Shown in pieces: positions 1 to 12,659 of a DNA stretch of 64,000 bases; the first letter of the stretch is position 1; every line of letters starts with the position of its first letter. The notes beneath the pieces were generated by a model. It saw nothing but the letters and a program-made list of their open reading frames with translations. It made no database searches and was not told where the DNA came from. The translations under genes were made by a program, and so were the position numbers. The stretch is taken from contig CM055111.1 in the NCBI GenBank assembly GCA_029204225.1, positions 28,726,340 to 28,790,339 on the forward strand, written 5' to 3'. This DNA comes from Diphasiastrum complanatum. Its lineage: Eukaryota > Streptophyta > Lycopodiopsida > Lycopodiales > Lycopodiaceae.

Positions 1-890
1 TGGGACATCGCGATGGATAGTATAGCGCGGAGACTAGGAAGTATCGATAGAAGACATGATGATCAGAAAGGAATTATAAACGCGTGAAAGTGTTTCAGAA
101 GGCAATGCAGAAAATTTGGAAGGCTTTGGTCGCAAGAAAAATTCGCAAGAGCTTCGCTAGCACAAGTGAGGAGTGAATCGAATTCAGCCAACTTATAAGT
201 GAGTTTGGTGGGTCCATTACACTAAATAGTAGTTTGGCTGATCAGTTCTGAACAAAAATATGCAGGCATGTGCAGTATTGTAAAAATCGGCTATAAAAAT
301 CTCGACGAAGGTTTCTAGGGATCTGAACCTATCAAGCAAACGTTTTCTAGGGCTGGCGAAGGATGAACCTTTGCCCAGGAGGGTCCTTCGCCCAGGTACT
401 GTCATAAATGCATTTTTTCACAATCTGAACCTATGGACGACCTAATTTTGACATTTTAAGACCATCTAGCAGGTCGACGAAGGTTCATAATGAGGTTATG
501 ATGCTCGACGAAGGTTCCCAAAATGGCATATCACTGAACATTCGCCTGTCTCAAAAACTGGATTTTCCCTTGTCAGGAACCTTCGCCCACCTCAATTTAG
601 ATAAATCAAGGGTGGATGTACAATCTGAGAGCTCAACAAAGGTTCCTGACACTGTATTGGCCAAATCTACCCATATCAGTGATTTTTTTAAGTCATTGTC
701 CATCAAAAATACTGTGCTTCCTTTTCCTTATGCTGATGACTTCTTGACTTTTGCTCATCAGTCTTTCCTTATTTTTTTTTTCTTTTCTTTTTGTTTGTTT
801 GTTTTTTTTTTTAACTGTCTTTTTTCAAAAAACTCAGCAAAATAAATATTGAAAACAAAAAATTGAAAAACAAATAAAACTAAAAAATAT
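1..890. other. 3' non-coding part of the gypsy element with CGAAGGTT words
   Basis: No coding sequence was recognised. The words CGACGAAGGTT, TTCGCC and their complements recur (near 301, 355, 390, 475, 504, 580), the same vocabulary as in the leader at 12900-13520. The stretch 770-870 is T-rich then A-rich. It is interpreted as the element's untranslated tail before an LTR lying off-window. Confidence 0.4.
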
Positions 891-1654
891 ATGGAGATCA
901 GGCTTGCTAAACTGGCGGAGCAGGCTGCCAAAACTTGCGTAATCGGCTGTCATTTACCGGAGTATCAAATCGTTTTTCATCCAAGTGCTCAAGAATTACT
1001 GTGCCATAGTTCAGGATTTCAACTTACCCTTGATCAGCTTGGTTTTGGACATCAATGCAAGATCTCCTACTTTCAGATATTTCTTGTGCAAATGATGATC
1101 GTGCCATGCCTTGCGGCGGGCTTTCTCTGTTGCTAAGGCATGAACTGCCATCAATCGGGTTTCTCATAATTTGTGCAATGCTTCATGACGGAGTTGTAAG
1201 GACATATCATCATTTAATCGTTCTGTTGCTGCTATGCGTAAAGATGGGATTAAAAATTCAATTGGCATAACAGCATTTTGACCATAAACCAGTTGGAAAG
1301 GTGTTTGCGGTTCTGAATGCCCATAATGCTGCATACAGTTTATGTTCCCAATCGGACCAACTTGCTTCAACTGTCTTTGTCATAATGGTGCAGAGAATCT
1401 TATTGGAAGATTCAGCTTGGCCATTTCCTCTGGGATAATAGGGAGTACAAAATCTATGTATAACAAAAAATCCTTCTAGTAAACACTTTATTTTTTGATT
1501 AACAAAGTGTGTACCCCAGTCACTGACAATTTTGACATCCAAATCTGATTATAATATTTTCATATAGAAACTTGGCCGTAGATTTCGCATCAGCCACTTT
1601 GACAGCTTTGGCTTCAACCCACTTGGTCATATAATCAGTTGCGACAATAATGTA

Positions 1655-2503
1655 TGTAAAAGTACAGCAAAAAGGACCAAGAATGGATCCAAATCAGATC
1701 CACAAGTGTGATTGGGTGTTAGGTTAGATTGATCTACCAATCTACACAAGATTAGATAGCACTAAATCAAATCTACATCAACAAATCTAACAAGAACGAT
1801 CAAATATGATCAAAACTTGTACTTGCTGGTTTCACACGTGTGAAGACCTGTCAGAGTACAGACTACCAGCAAATAATGAAGTACACTAAGCTTGGAAACC
1901 ATTAGAAGCATAAAATCACAAGACAAATGGAGAGATTACTCAAGAAATGCACCAAAACCAAGATCTAGCCTTCTTGTCAATTATGGCCAAATGAGCCACC
2001 ATATATACACAAGAGCTGATGCTTACTTAGCTGATTTGGCACGTGTGAGAGTGCCTACTCATCAAAGGATCCACCAATAATCATCAATATGGCACATGGA
2101 CCAAGTTTGCTAACTTATAGCCACCTCCCTTGATTTTAGACAATTTTCCTAATTTATAGGGACTTGCACAAATATCTACTACAAGTTGGATCTCGCCTAC
2201 TACTAGTGATTTAACACATATGAGCAGTCCTTGGCACGTGTGAGATCACTCCTATCCATGTGAAATAGCTTTTCCTACCAATAACATGATGCCAAGTGGC
2301 ATATAGCTAGAAAACTAGATTTTGGCCATTTTAGCCACTAGATCTCAAATGAAATGGTATGCACAACCTATATGACTCATCTAAATGATAAATGTATTTA
2401 TCTCACACGTGGGAACAGGCTCCACACATGTCTAATGATGATATGTACTAGTCATAATGGTATTAACGAGATTTGATCAAGTTAGCTTTTGCCAATTTTA
2501 ACA
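1655..2503 (-). repeat. 3' LTR of the nested element
   Basis: 849 bp, a direct repeat of 6312-7160, beginning TGTAAAAGTACAGC and ending TTTTAACA in plus orientation. It carries four CACGTG words (1835, 2040, 2235, 2406). The polypurine tract adjoins at 2504. Confidence 0.9.
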
Positions 2504-3050
2504 CTCCTCCTCAAAACTAACTTGATAAAAGCATGATGATGTTAAGCTTGATGCCATGGGCTTAATTGGTCTTCAAATATGGATCCTTGCTAGTTCAAAG
2601 GTGTGAAGATCAACCAATGAGGTTGATGTCGATACGAAATCACCATCTTCATGATAGTGCCTCTTTGATGTTGACTTCTTTGATGAACTTGAGAGCTTTG
2701 TAGTACTTGATTGATTTGTTCCATCCTTGAAACATATGGTTGATCCAAAAGCTCCTCCTCCTTGAAAATAGCTATGATAAAATAAAGAGTCCTTATTGAC
2801 TCATAAGGATCACAAAGATCCAACATCATGTTACCAAGATCTCGAGAATTAGGCTCATCAACATTGGCAACACTATGCATGCTATAATAACAAAGAGTTT
2901 GCATCATATCTCAATGCTTGATTACCATGCTAATCTCAGATCTAATGAGGCTAAATACTTGATTATGCAGATAAGTTTCCTTAGAGGATGATTCACTTAC
3001 TCTCATAAAGAGTTTACAATCTGCCTCAATACATGAAAAAAGACAATTTT

Positions 3051-4595
3051 TCACACTATGAGTGTACAAATCACTCTTGCTCTTGCAAGCTCAAGAGCAT
3101 ACATTTGATGAAATAACCATTTGCTTTCTAATTGATCTAAAATCAATTTCATATCATTAAGAACATCAACTATGTTCTCAAGAGAGACACCATACTCAAC
3201 TAGTATTGCTTTACTCCAACTTTGGGATGCAAAAGTCTCACTAAAGCAAATTGATTCACCAAATGACATAAGAGAAGCAAGCATGAGATGTTTACCACTT
3301 GAAATGTGCTCCTCTTTCCCTTGAAATGTGAGCCATATGAGCTCAACCATGTCTCTTGATATTCTTCTTGTAATCATAACTTGAGAAGGACTCTCCTCCT
3401 CAATCCTTGGCACACTTGAACCTCGAGATGACTCCTCAAGATCAACTCCTTGGTGCTCCTCCTTGATGGAAATCCGAGACCTCCATGTATCAAAATGATC
3501 ACAACAAACATGATCATATAATGTGCACTTCATATGATTATCAACATTACTTATGCTAGAACCATAAGTCCAAAAATCACCACAACTTGGCATGATTTTT
3601 CTCATATTGAAATCAAGAAGTATTTCCATCTCAATAAGCCTAACTACTTGCTTATGGATATAAGTGTCCACTTTGGATGCTTCACTTATTCTCATAAGAA
3701 GTTTACAACTTGCCTTTAAAATTGAAAATTTACAATCTTCAACATTATGAATGAACACATCATTCATGACCTTATTGAAACCAACAAAAAATATATTATG
3801 AAGACATTTCCATTTCCTTGACTTCATATTCAATGTAAGTTTACAAGGAAAACATGCTTTGCTATCTATTAAGGCATCACACTCAACTAGTATTGCCTTA
3901 ATCCACCTTTGAGATACAAAAATCTCTTCAAAGCAAAATAGTTCCTCATAAAATTTCATGAGAGCATAAATGAAAATATTTTCATTTTGTGATTGCTCCT
4001 CCTTAATCTTTCTTGGTTTCTCTTGGATCATAACAATAAATTTGAACTTTTCTAAAGTTCTAAGCAAAATTCTTTTCAAGGACATGAAATAAATCCAAGT
4101 GACATTAATGAAAGTGACATTTATCTTTTCATCTTGAACCAAAAAATTCACTTTCAAATGCAAAAATTCAAAAGGTTTGAAATGTGTGCTGATGGACTTT
4201 TGAAGACAAATCTCGTAAGTCCTTGTGAGACTCCAAGCCTCATGCATCTTTCCACAAAGGAAACACCTTTCCTTGGATCTGTCCTTCTTGCCTTTGCACT
4301 TTGAACTTGAAGCTCCATCCTTCACCTCGGCCCCCTTGCTTTGGTTCTCCTTGGATGGATTGGTCTTCATTTTGTAGCATCTTGAGACAAAACAATCTCT
4401 CTTGCCACAAAGGTTGCATTTAGGATCCTTACTTGCCTCCAATAGGTTGCCACCTATTGATGCCATGATGAGGAAGTAAAACCTAGTGATATGACTTTTC
4501 AAAATGTAATTTTTGACTCTCAAGAAACTAGATTTGAACACATTCAACAATCTAGAAGGATCTACACAAGATCTAGACCACAAATTTTGAATCAT
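3051..4595 (-). CDS. Gag-like open frame of the nested element
   Basis: A 514-codon frame that is the only substantial coding content of the nested element. Near residues 60-73 it has a Cys-rich stretch CNLCGKRDCFVSRC, and near residue 111 a second knuckle-like start CFLCGKMHEAWS, separated by a Lys/Ser-rich basic linker. These resemble tandem zinc knuckles of retrotransposon gag proteins but do not fit the CCHC spacing exactly. The remaining 350 residues show repeated SFGESICFSETFASQSW-like and YEELFCFEEIFVSQRW-like segments, hinting at an internal duplication, and no known enzyme domain. A nucleocapsid-like role is an inference. It could also be captured host sequence. Confidence 0.5.
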   Translation of the reverse strand: MIQNLWSRSCVDPSRLLNVFKSSFLRVKNYILKSHITRFYFLIMASIGGNLLEASKDPKCNLCGKRDCFVSRCYKMKTNPSKENQSKGAEVKDGASSSKCKGKKDRSKERCFLCGKMHEAWSLTRTYEICLQKSISTHFKPFEFLHLKVNFLVQDEKINVTFINVTWIYFMSLKRILLRTLEKFKFIVMIQEKPRKIKEEQSQNENIFIYALMKFYEELFCFEEIFVSQRWIKAILVECDALIDSKACFPCKLTLNMKSRKWKCLHNIFFVGFNKVMNDVFIHNVEDCKFSILKASCKLLMRISEASKVDTYIHKQVVRLIEMEILLDFNMRKIMPSCGDFWTYGSSISNVDNHMKCTLYDHVCCDHFDTWRSRISIKEEHQGVDLEESSRGSSVPRIEEESPSQVMITRRISRDMVELIWLTFQGKEEHISSGKHLMLASLMSFGESICFSETFASQSWSKAILVEYGVSLENIVDVLNDMKLILDQLESKWLFHQMYALELARARVICTLIV

Positions 4596-6298
4596 ATCTC
4601 TTTCAACCTAGTCAATTGGAAACTAATCTTTGCTTTGATCACTAAGACAAAAGCACTCTATCAAATCACAAAAATCAGATCCAAACACCCCTATTGGACT
4701 CAACAAATACCAATGAATCTTCCTCTTGAGAGTTGGAATGGATTTGAAAAAATTTGACAACTAGATTTTCCTTTTCTCTTGACTAGTTCTCTCAACTTTT
4801 GAGATTCTTGAACAAAGTATGGGGTTTGTTTCAAATACTTGAAAATCAAACTTAGTCACTTCTTTTGGATTCACTCTTGACCCAAATAATCTCATCTTGA
4901 GATTTGGATTGAATTTGATCTGATTTGACAACAAATTAAACCACTAATTTTCACAAAAAAAGGATCTACACTAGATCACAAAAACTTGACATGTATACTT
5001 GATTCAAACACACAAAGATCAGATCCAATCACCCCTTTTGGAATCCCTCTTGACCCAAAGAATCTCACTCTTGAGATTTGGAATGGACATGAAATGGTTT
5101 GATAGCAATCTATGTCAATAATTTTCACCAAGCTTAAAAATTAGACATCTAGAGATTCACAAAGATCCCAATCATGTATGAACACTCAAATATGGACTCC
5201 TCCCTGTTCTAGACTCCCAATGGGATCACAACTTGATCCTCACACTCTACAAAGAAAGTTGAATAGAACTTAGTTGAGTTTCATACATATAATGTCAAAA
5301 TTTTGCTCAAAAAATTGAATTCATTCACCCCTATTGGACTCCACCAAGTACCAATGACTCTACCTCTTTAGAGTTGGAATGAAATTCAAATTTTCAGAAA
5401 TGTAATACTTCTCTCTCACTAAGATATTTGCTTACAAAGAGCTAATGTCACTTAGCAAGATTTGATCACAATGAAGACGACAATTTTTCCACCAAGGTCA
5501 AGAATTGAGTTACTAGTTCTTGCCCTCTACAAAGGAAGGATCTCTTGAAAATTTTGGATCAACCACAACACATATGTCTCACTCACCTTTATGACTATAA
5601 TTCAAGCCAAAAAAAACACACTCAAACACTTGAGTAGGGGTGAACAATGTGACTTGGATCTCAAATTTTTCTCCTAGTACTTGCCAACAATTCTTATCAC
5701 CTTGTATAGGTAGATTTTGCCTTTATGAGTGTTTGTGCTTTAGAAATTCACTAAGATTTCACTTGGAGGACTGATCCAAGAGTGTCTTCTAGCATTTAGA
5801 TGCTTCTAGACTCAGCCCTTTCACTCTTGAACAAATCTAGAATGAAGGTATAATGGATTTCAATCTCCCCCCTTGCAAATCACTCCTTAATCTTTGGTTT
5901 ATAGCACTCTTTCTCTCTCAACTTCAATGTACACTCACAAAATCAGAGAATCAACTTCAATGTACTGTAAAAAAGCTTTAATCCATCTATATGATCGATC
6001 TAAACCAGGAACAAATCAATGGAATAGGAACAATGCAAGTGAAAGCTTGAAAAATGCACTAAATTGACTCAAAATTGGGTGTATGAAGCTCAAAATGCAC
6101 CAAACTGAATTTTACTGTCCAAAACAGGTCATGTACGGACCCACACGTGTGTAAAGTACACCTGTAGCCCACAGCAAGATTTGGTACAAATATGATGTGG
6201 GCTATCCATTCAACCTCGCTACCTCAATATTAGCTTGTTTCCAAAAACCTGCCAATTTGGGTATAGTTTAGATCAATTCCTTAAATGCACTTGTACTT

Positions 6299-6311
6299 GG
6301 CTCTGATACCA
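6299..6311 (-). other. Primer-binding site, tRNA-iMet type
   Basis: Minus-strand TGGTATCAGAGCC, the classical complement of the initiator methionine tRNA 3' end, with no gap to the LTR. Confidence 0.9.
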
Positions 6312-7160
6312 TGTGAAAGTACAGCAAAAAGGACCAATAATGGATCCAAATCAGATCCACAAGTGTGATTGGGTGTTAGATTAGATTGATCTACCAATCT
6401 ACACAAGATTAGATAGCACTAGATCGAATCTACATCAACAAATCTAACAAGAACAATCAAATATGATTAAAACTTGTACTTGCTGGTTTCACACGTGTGA
6501 ATACCTGTTAGAGTACGGACTACCAGCAAATAATGAAGTACACTAGGCTTGGAAACCATTAGAAGCATAAAATCACAAGACAAATGCAGAGATTACTCAA
6601 GAAATGCACCAAAACCAAGATTTAGCTTTCTTGTCAATTATGGCCAAATGAGCCACCATATATACACAAGAGATGATGCTTACTCAGCTGATTTGGCACA
6701 TGTGAGAGTGCCTACTCATCAAAGGATCAACCAATAATCATCAATATGGCACATGGACCAAGTTTCCTAACTTATAGCCACCTCCCTTGATTTTAGGCAA
6801 TTTTCCTAATTTATAAGGACTTGCACAAATATCTACTCCAAGTTGGATCTCATCTACTACTGATGTTTTAACACATATGAGAATTCCTTGGCATGTGTGA
6901 GATCACTCCTATCCATGTGAAATAGCTTTTCCTACCAATAACATGATGCCAAGTGGCATAGAGCTAGAAAACTAGATTTTGGCCATTTTAGCCACTAGAT
7001 CTCAAATGAAATCGTATGTACAGTCGATATGACTCGTCTAAATGATAAATGTATTTATTTCACACATGGGAACAGGCTGCACACATGTCTAATGATGATA
7101 TATACTAGTCATAATGGTATTTACAAGATTTGATCAAGTTAGCTTTTGCCAATTTTAACA
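6312..7160 (-). repeat. 5' LTR of the nested element
   Basis: 849 bp, the partner of 1655-2503. Only one of its four CACGTG sites remains (6492); the other three read CATGTG or CACATG. The primer-binding site lies directly inside it at 6299-6311. Confidence 0.9.
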
Positions 7161-7265
7161 ATGTATCGGGCCTGAGATCCTTGCACGGTAGGATGAATAG
7201 GACCAACATAATCCGGTCCCCATTTTTCAAATGGTGCTTGCGATAAAACCGGATGTAAGGGTTCA

Positions 7266-7580
7266 TAATTCTGTCGAGTAGGCCGTCATGCTCGATATGC
7301 TAGAGTTACCCGGCATCTTAAAAGATGCCCCTTTAGCTTTTCGTTTTTTTGGACATTCCTTCGCGACATGACCTGGTTCCATGCAGTTGAAGCATAGATT
7401 GTCGCTTCTGGCTTTCATAAAGGTTTTCGGGTCCAAGGTAGATCTTTTCTTCGACTTACTTGAACCTGAAGCCCCATCCTTTGCCTTGCCTTTCAATTTC
7501 TTTGGAAAAAAAGGCTTCTTATCCTTTACGTCGGGCAAGACACCAGTCTCAGACTTAGCCATCATACGAGTATCGCTGGC
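7266..7580 (-). mobile_element. Zinc-knuckle gag fragment lodged in gypsy integrase
   Basis: About 315 bp encoding a Lys/Ser-rich stretch and one canonical knuckle CFNCMEPGHVAKEC. It sits between the zinc-binding part of the surrounding gypsy integrase (lower-confidence translation ending DVCQRY) and its continuation (PFEKWGPDYVGPI). It belongs to a different gag, probably from another LTR element. No LTR or clear target duplication is seen, so the route of insertion is unknown. Confidence 0.5.
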
Positions 7581-10500
7581 AAACATCACGTCTAAATAAA
7601 ATTTTCTGTGTCCTTATGAAGCATAAGCCACCAACAACTGGATTGCAAAAGTTTGTGAACAGTAATATCTGTAGAGAAGTGTCCTCCACCCATGCCATCA
7701 TGTTAAAACATGATTAAATCTAGTACTTCATGCAGTAAAACACATCTTCGTAAAATATTATCTGATCCACGACGGTACAATTGTCCTGCAATTAATTGAT
7801 AAGGTTGAGCCTTATGAATCAATTGTCTTTTCTGTACTTTTGTCAAAGAGTCATTCAGTTGTCCTAGCATCAGGTACTCAACAATATATGCCGCCCACTC
7901 AGATATGCTTCAACATAGAACAATGCAGCATCTGGCAGTTCATCATCCACTTCAGTATTAACTGGTGCGGATTCAATTTGCGAAACGTGATCAGCTAGAT
8001 AATGTTGCTTTCCCTTTCTAACCACAATTCAAAAATCAAATTTAGTCAATAATAATAACTACTTTGCAACACATCCAGTATTACACGTCTTGTTTACCAA
8101 GTAAAGTAACAGTTGATGATCCGTATAAAATGCAAAGTGCGTTTCCATGAGGTCGTGACAAAATTTTTGAACAGAAAAAATCATGGCTAGCGCTTCACGT
8201 TTTGTTGTTGAATAATTCTTCTCTGGATCTATAAGCTGTCTGCTTGCAAATTGTATGGGATAATCTTTCTTATAGTCATCTAGCTGCGTCAAAACTGATC
8301 CAATGGCATATTTTGAGGCATCCATATGAACATGAAACTCTAATGTCCAATCTAGAGAACGCGGTATTGGTGCTGAAGATAATGCTTTTTTTAACTTTTC
8401 AAAGGCTTCTAACGCCTCTACTGTCCAAATAGGAACAATAGTTAGTTTGTATATAGGTCATGCTAAATCCGCAAAGAAGATAATAAAAATTCAATAGTAG
8501 TTCGCATGACCCATAAACACATAAACTCCTCGAATTGTTGCTGGCGGTGGCAATTCCACAATAACTTTGATCTTAGAATAATCGGTGGCAATACCATGTC
8601 TTGATATCACATGTCCAAGCACAACTCCGTGCGAAACCCATATCTGGCATTTTTCTGGATTTAGAAAAATCTGATATTTGCGCCATCTTTCAAATACTTT
8701 CTCCAATCAATCCTGGTGGTCTGTATCTGTACTATGAACTCCCAAGTCATCCAAGTAAATTTCAAAGAATTTCTACAGATAATCTTTAAAAGCAAATTGC
8801 ATTACTCTTTGGAATGAACTTGGTGCATTACAGAGTCCAAACGACATTACTTTGTAAGCGTAGGTGCCCCAATCTGTTGCAAAAGCAGTTTTGTGACGAT
8901 CGACAGGCGCAATCTTAACCTGGTTGTAACCACTAAATCCATCCAGAAAACTATAAGCTTCCGCTCCAGCAAGACGATCCAAAATGCTTTCAGTAAAAGG
9001 TAACGGAAAGTGATCCTTCTGTGTCACTTTATTCAATGCTTTGAGATTAACACAAATTCGCAATTTTCCATTTTTCTTAGGAACAATGGTAATCGGTGAT
9101 ATCCATTATGTATGCTCGATCTCATAAATGAAATCGACGTCAAGCAATCTCTGAAGTTCTTTCTTTATCAGATCTACCACATTAGGATTACAGCGATAGA
9201 ATTGTGTAACATTTGGTACTGCATCAGGTACTAAAGGTATGGTATGTTCAATCACTGATGTCAGAATACCCTTCAAATCTTGATAAGTCCATGCAAAGCA
9301 ATCTTGATACTAAATAAGTAACAAACGGAGTGCTTGATACTGTTCAAGAGTAAGTTGTGATCCCACTTGTACAATCTTTTCCGGTTCTCCTGGTTCATCA
9401 AGATTCATTGGCTGCATCCTAGATGGGCCATCGTAAACCTCTCTAGATTTCGGCATGTGTTCTTCAGGTTCACCATGTGCTTTAGGTAGCATAATAACCA
9501 CATCATCCAGTGTATAACGTTTAAAATGCTCTGGCATATCATGTTGGACTACATTTGCCTGTTCTTTTTCGAAAGGACTTGTCTTGGATCTTCGTTTAGC
9601 CTTCTTAGTAGGAATTGATCGTGGAGGTGATGACTTTTGGGATGATAAATCTTTCTTCACAGGTGAAGGCTTCCTAGACGATGATGTCTTGCTAAAAATC
9701 TGGCTTGAAGGATCATTCTTGACTTTTCCTTTGCCTTTATCCAATAAGGGTGGCACTTTCTTTGAATTGATCTTTTGAGGGAGATTTTCCCATTTCCAGA
9801 CTGTATTATAATGTTGCTTAGCTTGTTTCTTCGTTATCGAACCTGTGATTCTACCTCCCTTCAATATAACTGCTTTGGGCGGTTTGATTGTTGGTTCATC
9901 AGGAACATTACGCACTCCAAATCTGGTCGAATCCATATGATGTAGAATCTGTTGATCCGTAACGTAAGTTCTGCATTGCCATCATAAGTTAAAGCATGGC
10001 TCACTGGTATGAGATCATCCTCAATTGGATCTGGTATAGGTTCTGTTGATATCCAGGCTACATTCCGCACATTTAGTGAAAACGAGATTGGTGTATCCAA
10101 AGTTCGATCTCATAAGGAAATCTCGCTCAACTCTGATTGAATATCTTGTTGACACATATATCCTGCTATACAATCAATTGTTGCAAGAGCTTCATTCCAA
10201 TTGACAGTGTCCGTTTGAGAACCGTAGTGAGCTCCCAATTTATTCTCTAGTCGATCACAAGTGTGATTCGTTGTTGATGAATCATCATCTGCTTTTTGAA
10301 CCACTAGTTTGATAGTCCAAGTTGTAGGATCAACTTTAACTGCATGTTCACGATTTTCAAAAGTGATTTTTCCGGTACCCCAGTTATGAACTACTTGCGC
10401 ATCTCGTAACCATGGACGTCCTAATAGAACTCGGTAGACATTTAGTGCTTCTGGTAAGTCCATCACGACGAAAGTAATGACGAACTGTACTCCTGCAATC

Positions 10501-12659
10501 CTGACAGGTATATCTTCCACCATTCCTCATGGACGAACTGTCGTTTGATTCGCTAGCTTAATAGCAAAAGTAACAGGCTTAGTCTTTGTAAGGCCCCATT
10601 TTGTACATAGCTTTGTAAAATCAGGTTAACTTCTGAACCGCCATCTATCACGAGTGCTTCTTTAGAAATTTGTCTATGTTGTATCGACAGAGTGATATTC
10701 TTCTGTTCACTTTCCCAAGCGGCTCCAACATGGAGTACATCGTTAGATTCTTCAAATCCATCACAAAAAAGTGGCTCCTGGTGGACTTCTAGTTCTTCTT
10801 GAGCTAACTTTTGCGCTAAGACTTCTTTAGCTTTTGGCACCAACTTTAGGAACTCTCCCAATGAAATATTGATCTTGCTAGACAGAATGTTCATGAGTAA
10901 TTCTGTATGCGATGCTTCCGGTTCAGTCATCTTGAAGGGTTCTTCGTGATGATGTAATTGATCATTCATATTTGTACGTAAATTTCTTGGAGGCTGCAAT
11001 GGTGAAGACCGAACTTTAGCTGTTACTTTAGCAACTTCAAGTTCCTCTTCTTCTTGCAGATGTTTAATCCACTGTCTCATATCCTGATATCTTCATTTTT
11101 CTACATTAAGATTTGGATAGACTCCCGATGATGTTGGTGTTTCGTTCAATGGAATAGAATCAGCATGTACTAGATCCACTACTGGTTCTTTTTGCTTTTG
11201 TGCTCTGGTGACCACCATCAAGGTTGCACTTGGTTTATTTGGAGCTATTGATCCTTGCTTGATGGTTATCAAATTTATAGGTGTTGTAGCTGGTGGTGTT
11301 TTCGGTCTTGCTGGACAGTCTTTATAGCAATGCCCATATCCACAAATCACGACATAATAGTACAAATTTTTCTTTATTTGGGCATTCTGCAACTCTGTGA
11401 TTTTCTCCACATGCAAGGCATCCAAGTGGTGCTCTGGTCCAATTTATCGAGGCTTGTTGTTGAGCGGCAACATAAATGGCATACTGTTCTGAAGATCCAC
11501 CTTCCTGATCATTACCATAGCTCCATTGCTCAACACTTCCGTAAGGTTCTGGTTCCATCAAACTGGCAGGAGGAGTGGAGTGTTTTGGTGGGGCAGGCAA
11601 AGCTAGACGTTCCGAGTATCCAAGAGTAGATTGTCGCAGTCTTGCTGCTAGATTTCCTCTATACTGTGGATCTCAATATCCCATCTGGGCCAACCGTTGC
11701 TGAATTATTCAAGGGTTGAAGTTGCAAAAAGCAGTCTCATGGTCAAGTGAATTACACAGATGGCAAATATTGATTTCCATTCATTTTTCCAAATGAGGAC
11801 ACTCGTTCACTGTGTGATTTCCTATACAAATAGAACACTAGATATTTTCCCTGGTAGGAAAAGTCTTTGCAAACTTCTCAGGTTCCTTGTTCGCTTCTCC
11901 GTGAAAATTTTTCAATGCTCTGATCTTCTCATCAAATTGCAACTACAACTTTTCCATCTGTTTCTGTTGGGTCTTCCCAAGTTTCTCGAACTCATTGAGC
12001 ATCATTTCTGCAGTAGCATTGGCATTCGTTGATGCAATAGTGGTGGATGCCGTAGTAGTCTGCCCTGCTGTATAAGACAACATACTGACATTCGGCTCAT
12101 CATCTGAATCTTCATCCTCCTCCCAAATTGCATCGTCCATAGCATTTTGCAAAAGTGCATACTCATTATGGCGTTTCAACTCACGTCTGATCCATTTAGG
12201 TAGACCTGACAAAAACCAAATAATCATGGCATTTTCATTAATCAGTTCAGGTTTGCATTCAGATCTAAGACATTTCACCGTTTCGATGTAATCTCAAACC
12301 ATTTCCCGCTTTCCCATTTTAATTTTACTTAAAAGTAGGAAAGGGTCTTCCATAAACTTCCGCGATTTGAACCGTGTGATAAGGGCTCGTTTAACAACCT
12401 CCCGATCTATATGCTCGGTTTCATCTTGGTTATAGTACCAATCTTGTGCTGCATCTATTAAGGCCATAGGAAATAGCTTAAGTTTATCTTGAGGACAAAT
12501 CTCACCATAGACTTCACAGGATTCAGCATAGATCTGAAGAAATCTAACTGGATCTGTTAATCCATTATATTTGGGTAGATCCAATCGGGGTGCTCTTCTA
12601 ACAATAATTGGATTGACCTCCTGTGGAGCACCTCCAGGAGCAGCCCTAGGGGCAGCCAT

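Larger units (their letters stand above)
1655..7160 (-). mobile_element. Non-autonomous LTR retrotransposon (gag-only, iMet primer), nested
   Basis: A complete insertion in the integrase region of the surrounding gypsy element. Two direct LTRs of 849 bp (1655-2503 and 6312-7160) enclose 3.8 kb. The 5-bp direct repeat ATGTA flanks it at 1650-1654 and 7161-7165. The primer-binding site TGGTATCAGAGCC (tRNA-iMet) abuts the LTR at 6311, and the polypurine tract GAGGAGGAG abuts the other LTR at 2504, so it reads on the minus strand. No protease, integrase or reverse transcriptase was recognised. The only long reading frame is a zinc-knuckle, gag-like one. The LTRs are about 95 percent identical by eye, suggesting a few million years at usual plant rates. 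The superfamily is uncertain because copia and some gypsy elements both use iMet. It resembles LARD-type parasites of autonomous elements. Confidence 0.85.
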
